Shown piece after piece: positions 1-11,800 of a stretch of 64,000 nucleotides of DNA. This DNA comes from Trachythela sp. YZ-2020 (Eukaryota > Cnidaria > Anthozoa > Malacalcyonacea > Clavulariidae). The notes under the pieces were generated by a model. The model saw nothing but the letters and a program-made list of their open reading frames with translations. It was not told the origin of the DNA and ran no database searches. Numbering within the stretch: the first letter of the stretch is position 1; every line of letters begins with the position of its first letter. Made by a program: the position numbers and the translations under genes. The stretch covers positions 710,001 to 774,000 of the forward strand of contig JADLSH010000379.1 of NCBI GenBank assembly GCA_016169945.1, in the 5' to 3' direction.

Positions 1-3000
1 AGGATTTTTCTTATACTTTGGAGTCCCAGCAACAAATACGACTGAAATATAACAATATAATGTTAATCATGGTCACAATTTGGAAGATCATACTCAGAAG
101 AGTAAGCTTTTCAAGATATTTATGTCATCACTTAATGTGGGATTTGGGTCAAGATCATTGACATTGGTTGTGAAGCTAGTCTTCACTGACAACTGAATGA
201 AATCATAACACTATCTTACTTATTGCAATAATCATCAACACGGAAGGAACACCAAACGCCAAACTGTAACAATCATTACCAAAACACGAAACATCACCTG
301 AAATTAAGAAGTTTATATACCTGGTAAGTAAGTTATACCCGAGACCAACAACAACAACGACGACGACGACGACGACGACAACGACGACGACGACGACAAC
401 AACAACGATGACGACGACGACGACGACGACAACAACAACAACAACAACATAAAAACAGCAACAACAACAACAACAACAACATAAAAACAGCAACAACAAC
501 GACAACAACAATATTCTCACCTCTCAACACAGGAGTTACTATCATGGACAACAAACTTCCAAAATTGATGGAAAAATAAAAGATAGAGAAAAAGCTTTCC
601 AGAAGATGTTGCTATAAAAAACACATTGAAATGCAAATTCACCACAATATACATTACATGGCACATACATGCCTACAATACTGTTCAGACATATCCTAAA
701 ACAATGCATCGGTATTACAATTGCATAACGTCTTGGCGGGTTTTGAATGTGTTCGAAATATTAATGATTAATCTAAGTTAACTTCAATCCAATTACAACA
801 AACTTGTGATAACATTCTTGTACCTGGTGTGGGCCAAACTGATCTCCTCCAAACGCAGAGACACAGGGTTTGATTCCCCCTGTTCCCAAGGCTATTAAAA
901 ATAAACCTACCAGAGGTCCACTTCTGTAAGGGAACAAATAAATAAATAATAAGTCAAACTCAGGGTTACTACTGAGTACCTGGAGGAAACCTGTGCAGTG
1001 TTTGGTCGAGTCAAATTGACAAGGCTTGAGAATGTCCACCAGCATGCTGCCAGGAAATCTTTTGTCTCCTCACAGGAAATTTTTGAGGAAAAGCAAGAAA
1101 TCAAGAATGACGTTTACAAATTTACAAGTTCTAACGTTATTAGCATTCAACAATATGACGCAGCACCAAAGTGATACAAGAGTGATACGAAATAAGAGAA
1201 AAAACGCTGCGTAATTGAAGATTTGAAGTGTTTGTGAATGTTTTTGTGCCAGCATAGCATGGCCGCCCGACACTTTCTGGGGTTGGGTGACTTGGGTCAC
1301 GACCATGCATAATTTCATTGGTTTTGCTGAAAGAACAGACTGTTGGAAGTTGAAATTTGGCAGGAAATATTTCGGGTCTGGATGCCTGCTGCAAGGCTTG
1401 CAAACTGATAACATTCTTCTCACGTGTGACTGACTGAGGTAAAATTACAATTAGACAACTGTACATTGTAGGAATTGAACCTCGGTCAGAGGTGAAATAT
1501 GTCTTGAGAACTATCACTAACTTACAATTTTACTGAGTCCAGTATGGATGGTACAGCAGTGACAGCAACAATAATATTTCCTATCGCATAGATAATTGAT
1601 ACATACAATATGGTTCTGAAATAGAAAGAAAGAAATATATCAAGGCCAGGTCTCAGTTACACCATCAGTTATCAGAGTGAGAAAATAATGTGAATTAGGT
1701 TTAGATGTAGTAATCTTGTATTTGGTGGCAAATAAATAGCAGGGAGAGATTAATTTGCTTCAGTGGCGGACACTTCGCAAAATATTGGGGGTGCGAACTT
1801 AGGTTGCCAGCATATACCACAGCATATAACCAGCATATATCACATGCAACTTAGTAGAAGGTTTTAGTAGATGGAATATTAGAACGGAAATTTATATACA
1901 TTTTTTAGACCTAAGCCAGGAGCAGTTGCGAAAAATGCAACTTAGGCCCTCTGGCAGGAATTGAATCTGTGGCCCTGCGATTCCAGTGCAGTGTTCTAAC
2001 CAACTGATGTCTCTAATCAATTCCCACCAGAGGGCCTAAGTTTCATTTTTCGCAACTGCTCCTGGCTAGGTCTAAAAATTGTATATAAATTTCCGTTCGA
2101 ATATTCCATCTACTAAAACTTTCTACTATTAATCCTATTGAACGAGATGGCGAGAAAAATTTTGATATTTATACATGCAACTTACTTATACTTTCCAAGG
2201 AAGCTATCAGCAATGATTGCCCCAAATAAGGGACTAAAATAGCAAAACATGTTGAAAGCGTGATAAATGGCTGTTGCTCGTTCATCTTCCATGCGAAGCA
2301 TGCTGGTGAGATACAACACAAGGATTGCTAAAAATTATACAAAACATTGAAATGTGACCAAATTGTCTTTAGGTATGGCACAAACTAGTGGACTGGTACT
2401 TTAAAGCCCCTAAAAATGGTTCCATCATATTTCAAACATGGACACTTACTATGTATGCCATAGTAAGAAAATCGTTCACACACTTCGTTTCCTAAAATGA
2501 ACCACACGCTACAAGGATAATTGTCATCAAGTATACATCCAGGGTTCTAGAAGAAATTCATTTCGTATTACAAAGAGTATGGACCAGTGGTGTAACTTAA
2601 CGCTTGCCTGCTTGCCCGGTGCAAGTGAAAATCATTACGGGCAAGTAGAAGTTTCCTCTTGGTTGCCCGTTCGGGAAAGTTGCTTTCTGTTTCAGCTTTG
2701 CCAGAAAAAGCTGGCCATCTCTGAGTTATTATCCCCAAATACAGTTAGTATTAAATGAGTAAAATATAGACCAGTTAACCATTCATTCTGCTGAATAATT
2801 TGAAAAATGTAAATATGTGAACATGCGTCGACAGACTTGTCCGACAATTCATCGAAGGAAAATAGAAGAATGGTGATTAGTGTAGATAGGTGTTATAATG
2901 TATATATAATGCAGGTTGTACTTATCTATCAGCATATCATGCTTACTGGAATCATTTGCTTCAAATTTTGTTATTATGTGAAGCAAAGCTAGATCTGATG

Positions 3001-6000
3001 GCAAGTGAATTTTATTCGGGAAAACCATTTTTCATGTCCAACTTGCCCTGATTGCAAGTGGTCAAAAAAGTTAAGTTACACCACTGTGGATTAATTAAGG
3101 TTAACAAGTATACAGTTGGCCTCTTTAACATGGACACCGAAGATATACAACAAAGTGTCTGTATTAGAGAGGTGTGTGTATTAGAGAGGTATCTGTATTA
3201 GAGAGGTGTCTGTATTAGAGAGGTGTCCATATTAGAGAGGTGTCCGTATTAGAGAGGTGTCCGTATTAGAGGTGTCTGTATTAGAGAGGTGTCCGTATTA
3301 GAGAGGTGTCTGTATTAGAGAGGTGTCAGTATTAGATAGGTGTCCATATTAGAGCGGTGTCTGTATTAGAGAGGTGTGCATATTAGAGAGGTGTCTGTAT
3401 TAGAGAGGTGTCCATATTAGAGAGGTGTCCGTATTAGAGAGGTGTCTGTATTAGAGAGGTGTCCATATTAGAGAGGTGTGCATATTAGAGAGGTGTCTGT
3501 ATTAGAGAGGTGTGCATATTAGAGAGGTGTCTGTATTAGAGAGGTGTGCATATTAGAGAGGTGTCCGTATTAGAGAGGTGTCTGTATTAGAGAGGTGTCA
3601 GTATTAGAGAGGTGTCTGTATTAGAGAGGTGTCCATATTAGAGAGGTGTCTGTATTAGAGAGGTGTCAGTATTAGAGAGGTGTCCATATTAGAGAGGTGT
3701 GCATATTAGAGAGGTGTCTGTATTAGAGAGGTGTTCATATTAGAGAGGTGTCTGTATTAGAGAGGTGTCAGTATTAGAGAGGTGTGCATATTAGAGAGGT
3801 GTCCGTATTAGAGAGGTGTCTGTATTAGAGAGGTGTCAGTATTAGAGAGGTGTCTGTATTAGAGAGGTGTGCATATTAGAGAGGTGTCCGTATTAGAGAG
3901 GTGTCTGTATTAGAGAGGTGTCTGTATTAGAGAGGTGTGCATATTAGAGAGGTGTCCATATTAGAGAGGTGTCCGTATTAGAGAGGTGTCTGTATTAGAG
4001 AGGTGTCAGTATTAGAGAGGTGTCCATATTAGAGCGGTGTCTGTATTAGAGAGGTGTGCATATTAGAGAGGTGTCTGTATTAGAGAGGTGTGCATATTAG
4101 AGAGGTGTCTGTATTAGGGAAGTGTCTGTATTAGAGAAGTGTCTGTATTAGGGAGGTGTCCGTATTAGAGAGGTGTCCGTATTAGAGAGGTGTCTGTATT
4201 AGAGAGGTGTCAGTATTAGAGAGGTGTCCATATTAGAGCGGTGTCTGTATTAGAGAGGTGTCAGTATTAGAGAGGTGTGCATATTAGAGAGGTGTCCATA
4301 TTAGAGAGGTGTCTGTATTAGAGAGGTGTCTGTATTAGAGAGGTGTGCATATTAGAGAGGTGTCCGTATTAGAGAGGTGTCTGTATTAGAGAGGTGTCAG
4401 TATTAGAGAGGTGTGCATATTAGAGAGGTGTCCGTATTAGAGAGGTGTCTGTATTAGAGAGGTGTCAGTATTAGAGAGGTGTCCATATTAGAGCGGTGTC
4501 TGTATTAGAGAGGTGTGCATATTAGAGAGGTGTCTGTATTAGAGAGGTGTGCATATTAGAGAGGTGTCTGTATTAGGGAGGTGTCTGTATTAGAGAAGTG
4601 TCTGTATTAGGGAGGTGTCCGTATTAGAGAGGTGTCCGTATTAGAGAGGTGTCTGTATTAGAGAGGTGTCAGTATTAGAGAGGTGTCCATATTAGAGCGG
4701 TGTCTGTATTAGAGAGGTGTCAGTATTAGAGAGGTGTGCATATTAGAGAGGTGTCCGTATTAGAGAGGTGTCTGTATTAGAGAGGTGTCTGTAGTAGAGG
4801 TGTGCATATTAGAGAGGTGTCCGTATTAGAGAGGTGTCTGTATTAGAGAGGTGTCAGTATTAGAGAGGTGTGCATATTAGAGAGGTGTCCGTATTAGAGA
4901 GGTGTCTGTATTAGAGAGGTGTCTGTATTAGAGAGGTGTGCATATTAGAGAGGTGTCCGTATTAGAGAGGTGTCTGTATTAGAGAGGTGTCTGTATTAGA
5001 GAGGTGTGCATATTAGAGAGGTGTCTGTATTAGGGAGGTGTCTGTATTAGAGAAGTGTCTGTATTAGGGAGGTGTCCGTATTAGAGAGGTGTCCGTATTA
5101 GAGAGGTGTCCGTATTAGAGAGGTGTCCGTATTAGAGAGGTGTGCATATTAGAGAGGTGTCCGTATTAGAGAGGTCTGCATATTAGAGAGGTGTCTGTAT
5201 TAGAGAGGTGTGCATATTAGAGAGGTGTCCGTATTAGAGAGGTGTCTGTATTAGAGAGGTGTCAGTATTAGAGAGGTGTCCATATTAGAGCGGTGTCTGT
5301 ATTAGAGAGGTGTGCATATTAGAGAGGTGTCTGTATTAGAGAGGTGTCGGTATTAGAGAGGTACACATCCTTATTAGAGAGGTGTGCATTTTAGAGAGGT
5401 GTATTAGAGAGGTGTCCGTATTAGAGAGGTGTCCGTATTAGAGAGGTGTCCGTATTAGAGAGGTGTCCATATTAGAGAGGTGTCCGTATTAGAGAGGTGT
5501 GCATTTTAGAGAGGTGTATTAGAGAAGTGTCCATATTAGAGAGGTGTCCGTATTAGAGAGGTGTCCGTATTAGAGAGGTGTCCATATTAGAGAGGTGTCC
5601 GTATTAGAGAGGTGTCCATATTAGAGAGGTGTCCATATTATAGAGGTGTGCATATTAGAGAGGTGTTCATATTAGAGAGGTGTTCATATTAGAGAGATGT
5701 CCGTATTAGAGAGGTGTCCATATTAGAGAGGTGTCCATATTATAGAGGTGTGCATATTAGAGAGGAGTCTGTATTAGAGAGGTGTCAGTATTAGAGAGGT
5801 GTCTGTATTAGAGAGGTGTGCATATTAGAGAGGTGTCCATATTAGAGAAGTGTCCGTATTAGAGAGGTGTCCATATTAGAGAGGTGTCTGTATTAGAGAG
5901 GTGTCCATATTAGAGAGATGTCCGTATTAGAGAGGTGTCCGTATTAGAGAGGTGTCCGTATTATGGAGGCATTTGCATGGGGAGGTTTGGCTGTAATCCA

Positions 6001-7690
6001 TTATGTGGCGTTAGAATAGAACAGTCATAATTTTATACTTCACTGACCTGAACATTTCCTGCTTCTTTTGATGGACTTTCCTGGTTAGACCCACCTAAGT
6101 AGTACATATTTTATTATTCAGTTTTTTGATATTGTAAATTGAACTTTTTTAAACAGTAATTGAGTCTGTGATATTTATTAAATTATTTATTAGCTCAAAT
6201 TATTAACTATTAATTTAGAGGAAAAACTTCTGGGTATAAAGAAATTTAAATGCTCGCCCACATGCTCTCTCGCCTGCAAATCCTCCCCCAAAAGACCGGC
6301 AGCTACGCAGACTACCATTTAATATGCATAAATATTTTCCTCTTGTGCAGTAGAGCACAAGACAAAGAGTTAAATAACTTGACGTTAGACATAGGACAAA
6401 TTTGGGATCTGCTGCTGCTTAATAGGTTAAGTTGGAATGATACAGCCAATATGTAGAGTTGATCTAGTCAGAGTGGACACTCAAAGAGCTTTCATACAAT
6501 ATCAATACATTAAATAAAGAACTTTAAAATGTCATGGATACAAAATCAAAGGCTAAAGAATTATTTACAACATTATATCCTATATATAATGCTAGTTACT
6601 ACAGTATACAAACTCCTAATAAAAGCCCTATTATTACTCTATGGTGACAGAGCATTCAAATTTGCAGCCCCCAAATTGTGGAATCGTTTGCCAAGGGAAA
6701 TTAGACATATACAAGGGAAATTAGACATATACAATCTATTAATAGTTTAAAAATACAATTAAAAACACTCCTATTTCGCATAGCATACAACATTACTTCT
6801 TAGTATTTCGTAAACTCTACTATTTTAATGTCAGTTTTACATTTTCAAATTTTTTAGACATAGAATCATAATATATATATAGTTTTTAATATTCATGTTG
6901 TAATTATATATCGCGTATCTGAACATTTTGCGCTTTAAAAATGTATTTCATTATTATTATTACATTTACAGATTGTAATTTGTTGAGCTGGTTTCAAGTT
7001 TTGCTGAATGTTAATAACAAATTTTGTCAGTTAATGATGTCCTCAAATGAGTGATACTGTATATTTTTCAAATAAGATTACAATAGATCAGAAATTGGCT
7101 CAATACATCACAGTCTGTAAACTGTATAGGTTGGACTGAATCATTTGTTCACACGAATTTGTACGGTTAGCTGTGCTCAAATTTGTTCAGTTTCATAAGC
7201 TTTAAGAAATTGTACAAATCTGTATACAGTCCCGAATTCATGCAATCTTGTGTGAAGAAGCCTCAAAGTATAAAATTGAAATATAGAAGCTACCATAGTC
7301 TATGTACTTCTATGGCAACTGTGAGTAAATATATGTGTATACATATTTGTACAAGCTCTATTTGATCATAGAAATATTACTGTTAGTTAAGTATAAAAAA
7401 TATTAACTTATTAACATATATAAGACATAAAAAACACGTTAACAAAGCTTCCTGAAGTTCCGCTTTAGCAATTTAGAACCAAAATAACACAGGTCTTATA
7501 ATTGCTACAACAACAACACTATAACACATTGCAGTAACAAATCATGTTATACCGAAATTCTATAAAGTATTATTTTACGTTTTATTAAACACTTACGTTT
7601 TCTTCGAGATAGCTTATCGGTTTCATCTCCACTGCTACTGCTTAGAGAGCCCGAACGATCGCTCACTAATTTATATTCCTCACTGGCCAT
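1..7690 (-). CDS. SLC15A1/2-like: SLC15 family proton-coupled oligopeptide transporter, N-terminal part (runs off the left edge)
   Basis: Imports di- and tripeptides with protons across the plasma membrane (family knowledge). Nine exons on the minus strand, phases all compatible: 7597-7690 (ATG at 7690), 6048-6094, 2450-2546, 2186-2327, 1526-1615, 824-923, 521-611, 220-297 and 1-41 (open). Together they give 260 codons. Diagnostic motifs are [12 protein letters not shown] in TM1, the IYHAF histidine of TM2 (the proton-coupling His of PEPT1/2), [17 protein letters not shown], and [12 protein letters not shown]. The [11 protein letters not shown] form fits PEPT1/PEPT2 rather than SLC15A3/A4. 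The N-terminus is a short polar Ser-rich cytosolic tail. The 47-nt second exon is called only from splice sites and phase and is the weakest part. Intron 2 (2547-6047) holds a hAT-like MITE and a huge minisatellite, intron 1 a LINE remnant, and intron 7 a CAA/CGA microsatellite. The C-terminal part lies outside the window. Confidence 0.93.
345..510. repeat. (ACA/ACG)n trinucleotide microsatellite
   Basis: Mixed ACA and ACG triplets with a few interruptions (ATAAAAACAG twice) fill the short intron between two SLC15 exons, only about 10 bp from the splice donor at 516-520. Apparent poly-Val/Cys/Arg reading frames here are intronic artefacts. Confidence 0.95.
1868..2118. mobile_element. Fold-back element with tRNA-like core (copy 1)
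   Basis: Inverted arms of about 90 bp (1868-1957 and 2027-2118) read into each other, sharing AACGGAAATTTATATACA and CAGGAGCAGTTGCGAAAAA-type sequence. The centre resembles a decayed tRNA in reverse orientation: a B-box-like segment and CCCTGCGATTCCAGTGCAG, the same tRNA-like core as at 31704-31775 and 23320-23395. It lies in the SLC15 intron between exons 2186-2327 and 1526-1615. No coding capacity. Confidence 0.7.
2585..3086. mobile_element. hAT-like MITE family A, copy 1 (502 bp)
   Basis: Terminal inverted repeats CAGTGGTGTAACTTAA at the left and the complementary end finishing TTACACCACTG at the right. Flanks are TGGAC (2580-2584) and TGGAT (3087-3091), a 5-bp target-site duplication with one mismatch. 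A second copy of exactly the same length lies inverted at 19638-20139. No transposase frame. It sits in SLC15 intron 2. Confidence 0.85.
3156..5970. repeat. 17-bp minisatellite, about 165 units
   Basis: Head-to-tail units of TGTCYGTATTAGAGAGG with a variable 3-base position (CTG, CCG, CAG, CCA, GCA) inside SLC15 intron 2. Rare variants recur at fixed distances: GTATTAGGG blocks at 4111, 4570 and 5027, and the AGAGCGG variant at about 4034/4493 and 4237/4696. This shows a higher-order repeat of 459 bp (27 units). The third interval is 457 bp because of a 2-bp deletion near 4790. Confidence 0.97.
6529..6790 (+). pseudogene. LINE 3'-end remnant (reverse transcriptase ORF C-terminus)
   Basis: The frame encodes [18 protein letters not shown], the C-terminal signature of the reverse-transcriptase polyprotein of jockey/CR1-like LINEs. 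A 20-bp direct duplication at about 6705-6745 (two copies of the GGGAAATTAGACATATACA segment) shifts the frame. The following [14 protein letters not shown] continues the homology out of frame. Dead copy in intron 1 of the SLC15 gene. Confidence 0.75.
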
Positions 7691-8178
7691 TTTGAATCAG
7701 CGTTACAGGTCACAAACGAAGCATTTCACAAATGAACAAGCCACATTATTTTCCAGTTTTTATCGCCATTAGAAGGAAATTAACTAGCCATTCGTCATAA
7801 AATTCATGATAAATTCAAGTGCTAGTCTAAAATATATCGGAATAAAGCGTAGGTGTCGTGGTGAAAGCGAACATATGACGGTAAAATAGCAATATTTAAT
7901 CAATTATTCATACTAAATGCAAATTTTAAATGTTTATATTTTAAGCTTAAGATAATTGTTCCCGCAATCCCGCGAATGTCTCACCTCCACGCGTGTTAAT
8001 CTCGCGCCTACCGTCGTTTGCATCTGGTGATGAACAGTCGCAGATAGAATTATTACCATTTGCGTTCAAGCTTGCGGCGTGCGGTTTCAAAACGTACGTT
8101 TTGTGGTTTTACGTTTCAAAACGTACGTTTTGCCACGCCCCATGTCATGTTTGGGCAATGAAACTGACATGTTTTGGG

Positions 8179-8468
8179 CAGGGCCGGATTAACGTTTCGC
8201 GGGGCCCGTGGCATATTATCAGCGCGGGGGCTCCTGGTGAAAAAAAAAAAACAATTGTTTTTTTTTTTTATTTTCGAAAATTTTTGGCGCCTTTTACTTT
8301 TACACCCCTCGCTTTTTGGAATTTTGGAGCATCGTTTTTTTATTTTCGTTTTTGCGGTTTTTTGCCGTGCTTTTTGGGCCCCGCGCCAAAAATCGAAAAA
8401 AAGGCCAGCGCGCGACGAAAGCGAGCGCGGCCCCTAAAACATATACCCCTGGCATATGCCCGGCACTG
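8179..8468. mobile_element. hAT-like MITE with 8-bp TSD (GTTTTGGG)
   Basis: Starts CAGGGCCGGATTAA and ends CCGGCACTG. It is flanked by a perfect 8-bp direct repeat GTTTTGGG at 8171-8178 and 8469-8476. The interior is A/T-homopolymer rich with GC-rich patches. It lies between the SLC15 5' end and the CWC25 3' end. The reading frames crossing it are not genes. Confidence 0.85.
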
Positions 8469-8872
8469 GTTTTGGGGCTTCGAACGGCATGTTTTGCTAC
8501 GCACTAGAAAGGTTTTTACATATTAAAAAATATAAAAACATTGTTCTATTATCACGCAAAACTTCAATGCTTGTGACGAGCCTTTGAAGGTTTCAATGAG
8601 CCTTGCATAACAATTAGCATAACAAAAGTGCTACCAGTCACGATTCAGTGATCAGAATGTCCCATAGCTTTGAAAATTCATCCCACTTTTCATGCAATGA
8701 TAGTTAACCCCTTGCAAACTTTTTGAAGCTTCTCTTCAAGTGATTGCATTAAAATACGGACTAAAATTATTGCGAGTGAGAGACATTGACCATATACATA
8801 TACCATTGATAACTATGTACACTATAATACAGAATTTAAAATAATAAAAAGTTGACACTTGACTACATCAAA

Positions 8873-11800
8873 CTACTTCTTCAAAAATTTCTCCATGGCG
8901 GCAGGAGTTCTTTGAAGTGAGTTGATGTTTCTTTTTATTCGGTTTTCAACAGTAGCAGTTGACGAGGTGAATGTTTGAACTTTCATTGGCCTGTTGAAAA
9001 GAAATTAGAATTATAGAATTACAGGATTGTACAATTTGATAGAAGTGCATGAAAGGTAAATCCTTTTTCAAAGTACAACAAAAATATTTCATACTTTATC
9101 TCGTTAGAGCTTCTTTCCGTGATTAAGAAGCAGGGCCGCCGGGAGAATTCGCGGGCCCAGGGCAAAATTTTCTCTGGGGGCCCCTATGATGTCATTATTT
9201 TCAAGCAGCAGAAAAAGACTAAAAACTGTGCTAAGGCATATAAGGGCCCCTAACTAGAATGCATGTGGAGCTAACTTAAAAAGCTCCCCCCATTTAAAAA
9301 ATTCTCTCAATCTGCAAGAGGGCCCTTACACCGACCCCTACATTTTGAGGGGGCCTGCTCAATTTTAAGCTCTCTCTCAAGTTGGGGGCCCAGGGCAAGT
9401 TGCCCCCCTTGTCCACCCTCCCCCCTCTCGGTGGCCCTGTTAAGAAGTACCCGCAAAAGTGTAGATCTACCTCGAAAAAGTACTTACTGAACAAAACTTG
9501 CTCCTTTTTCTGTGTTTTGTGCGATTTGTTTGGCTTCAGCTTCATCTTCTTCCTAAAAATCCAAGCTATGAATTTTAGCTAAATAATTTAGACAAACTCT
9601 AACTAAACTTTCTCAATAAACTTTTTACCATACTAAAAATTTACCTTGTATCTTTTCACATTTTTGCCTCGTTGCTCATCTCTCCATCTGCAAGAAAATA
9701 GAATATATTTGACGGTGGAACTAACTTTATTAATACAGGATATCTCTGTCAGTTCTGTCACTTTCGTCCGAACTGTTTCCATGGAAGTCCAGCAAGGGTC
9801 ATCCTTTGGTGATCCAGTGTTACTACAGGAGGAAACCTAAACTAAACTAACATTATTTATACTGGATAGCTCTACCAGTTCTAAACTTTTCTTCCTAGAA
9901 ATCCAATAAGGGTCATCTCTTCGGTTATTAGTCCAGTGTTACTACAGGACGTCATTGCACACTTCTGCATTACTTACTTTGCATTATTCATCATCTCTGC
10001 CAATCTTCTTTCTCGTTCTTCGTCCGTCATTTTCCTGTTAATATAACATCAATCTCAGACATTTCTTTTGCTTTATTTATATGGGAAAATATTCTATCAA
10101 TTCTAAACTGTTCTCCCCAGAGGTCCAGTAAGAGTCATCCCTTATTGATCCAGTGTTACTACGGGAGGAAACCTAAACTAAACTAACTTTATTTATACTG
10201 GATAGCTCCATCAGTTCTAAACTGTTCTCCCTAGAGATCCAGTAAGGGCCATCTCTTATTAATCCAGTGTTACTACAGGAGGAAACCTAAACTAAACTAA
10301 ATTTATTTATACTGGATAGCTCCATCAGTTCTAAACTGTTCTTCCTAGAGGTCCAGTAAGCGCCATCCCTTATTGATCCAGTGTTATTACGGGAAGACAC
10401 CAACGTACTCAAAACTACTCATACAAAATGTGTGGTGTTTGGTAAAATCAAATTGGTTCACACACTTTTATTGCAGGGTTCAAACCGTGATGTTGGAGGA
10501 TTTATTTGCCTAGTATGTTGTATATAAGGTGACAACAAACCTTGACGAAGTAGACTCGCTTTGTTTCGACTTATTTGAAGCATATGACCGTGAGTTTGAA
10601 CTACGGTTTCCTGATGATGCTAGCGGAGACCGCGACCTTTGTCGTTTATCATGATGTCTTCGACTTTCTTCAATCTCTGCCGTACGATACCGTCTTTCTT
10701 TTGAACGACCATCAAATGTGGGATCTTCTCTTCGCTTTCTCCTTGGGCTAGGCGATCGAGACTTTCTTCTTGGAGACTTTCTTCTTGGAGACTTTCTCTT
10801 TGGCGATTCTGATCTAGATTTCGACCTTCTGTACCTATTAACTTTTCGTTCAGAACTGTTTTCGTGAATTGCTTTACTTGTTCTAGCTCCAGATTCTACG
10901 TTTCTTTCAGGAGAATTAGAATATGCCCTACGTTTTCTATTTTCACTTTGTCTGTCGTGTTTGTAATCTGAGCTATTTTTGATGTCTCCATTTTGTTCAG
11001 AATTTCTGTAAGATTTTTCTGTCTTCTTGTTCCGATGATTTGAAGTGCCATTGACACGTGGATCACGTGATGTGTCATCGCTTGAAGCCGAGTCTTTTTT
11101 TTTTTCAGACAATTTTGACCTAGGTCAAGGGTATAAAATATGTAAAATAGGATTAGTGTGGATAACAGTCGAACCTGTATTAAGCGGTCACCCTCGGGGA
11201 TTTCGCAAGTGACCGCTTAATACGGTGCCGCTTAATACAGGTTCGACTGTATAATGATTTTGCATGGATCTAATAGATCGTCTGATTAACTGAATATAGT
11301 TGTTTAGATATTGGACAGGAATGGTTGTCTGGTCAGCCTTTCCAGTTTCAGTATAGAAACGTTATTAACCCATTAACTGGCAGTACCCTACCTTCCACAG
11401 TAAAATACTAAAGTAGGACGCATCTGGGTGCATTGCAAGCTAATGGGTTAAACCACAAAACTCTGAAGAGTGAAATACCAACCGATGTTTAGTCTTTCTA
11501 TCTTCGACATCTTCATCAGAGGAATTCCTCCGTCTCTTTTCCTTCTTTCGCTTTTTATCCTTCCGATCCTTCCTTCCTTTCTTTCCCAAATCCGCTTTCA
11601 ACATTTGCTGCAGTTGTTTCATTCGAACTGGATTCTTCAGCAGCTCTTTCTTTTTTTCATTTTCTTTCTTTTTTATCATAAACAATGGATCATCTCTGAT
11701 CTTTGCTGCCAGGTCGTTGCTTGCACCTGGACTGTCCGTATCCATGAAACTTGCCCCCGGAGCTTCGGCATTCTATAAATTATGAACAATAAGTACTCTT

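Noticed and set aside
1070..1517. 117- and 125-codon frames on the minus strand
   Set aside because: They fall in an SLC15 intron between two well supported exons and show no conserved sequence.
7993..8526. 177-codon frame and two overlapping frames
   Set aside because: They cross a hAT-like MITE with homopolymer runs; no family resemblance and no splice or start context.
10510..11778. Arg/Ser-rich and Lys-rich frames as separate small genes
   Set aside because: They are exons 4 and 5 of CWC25; reverse-strand frames here are shadows.
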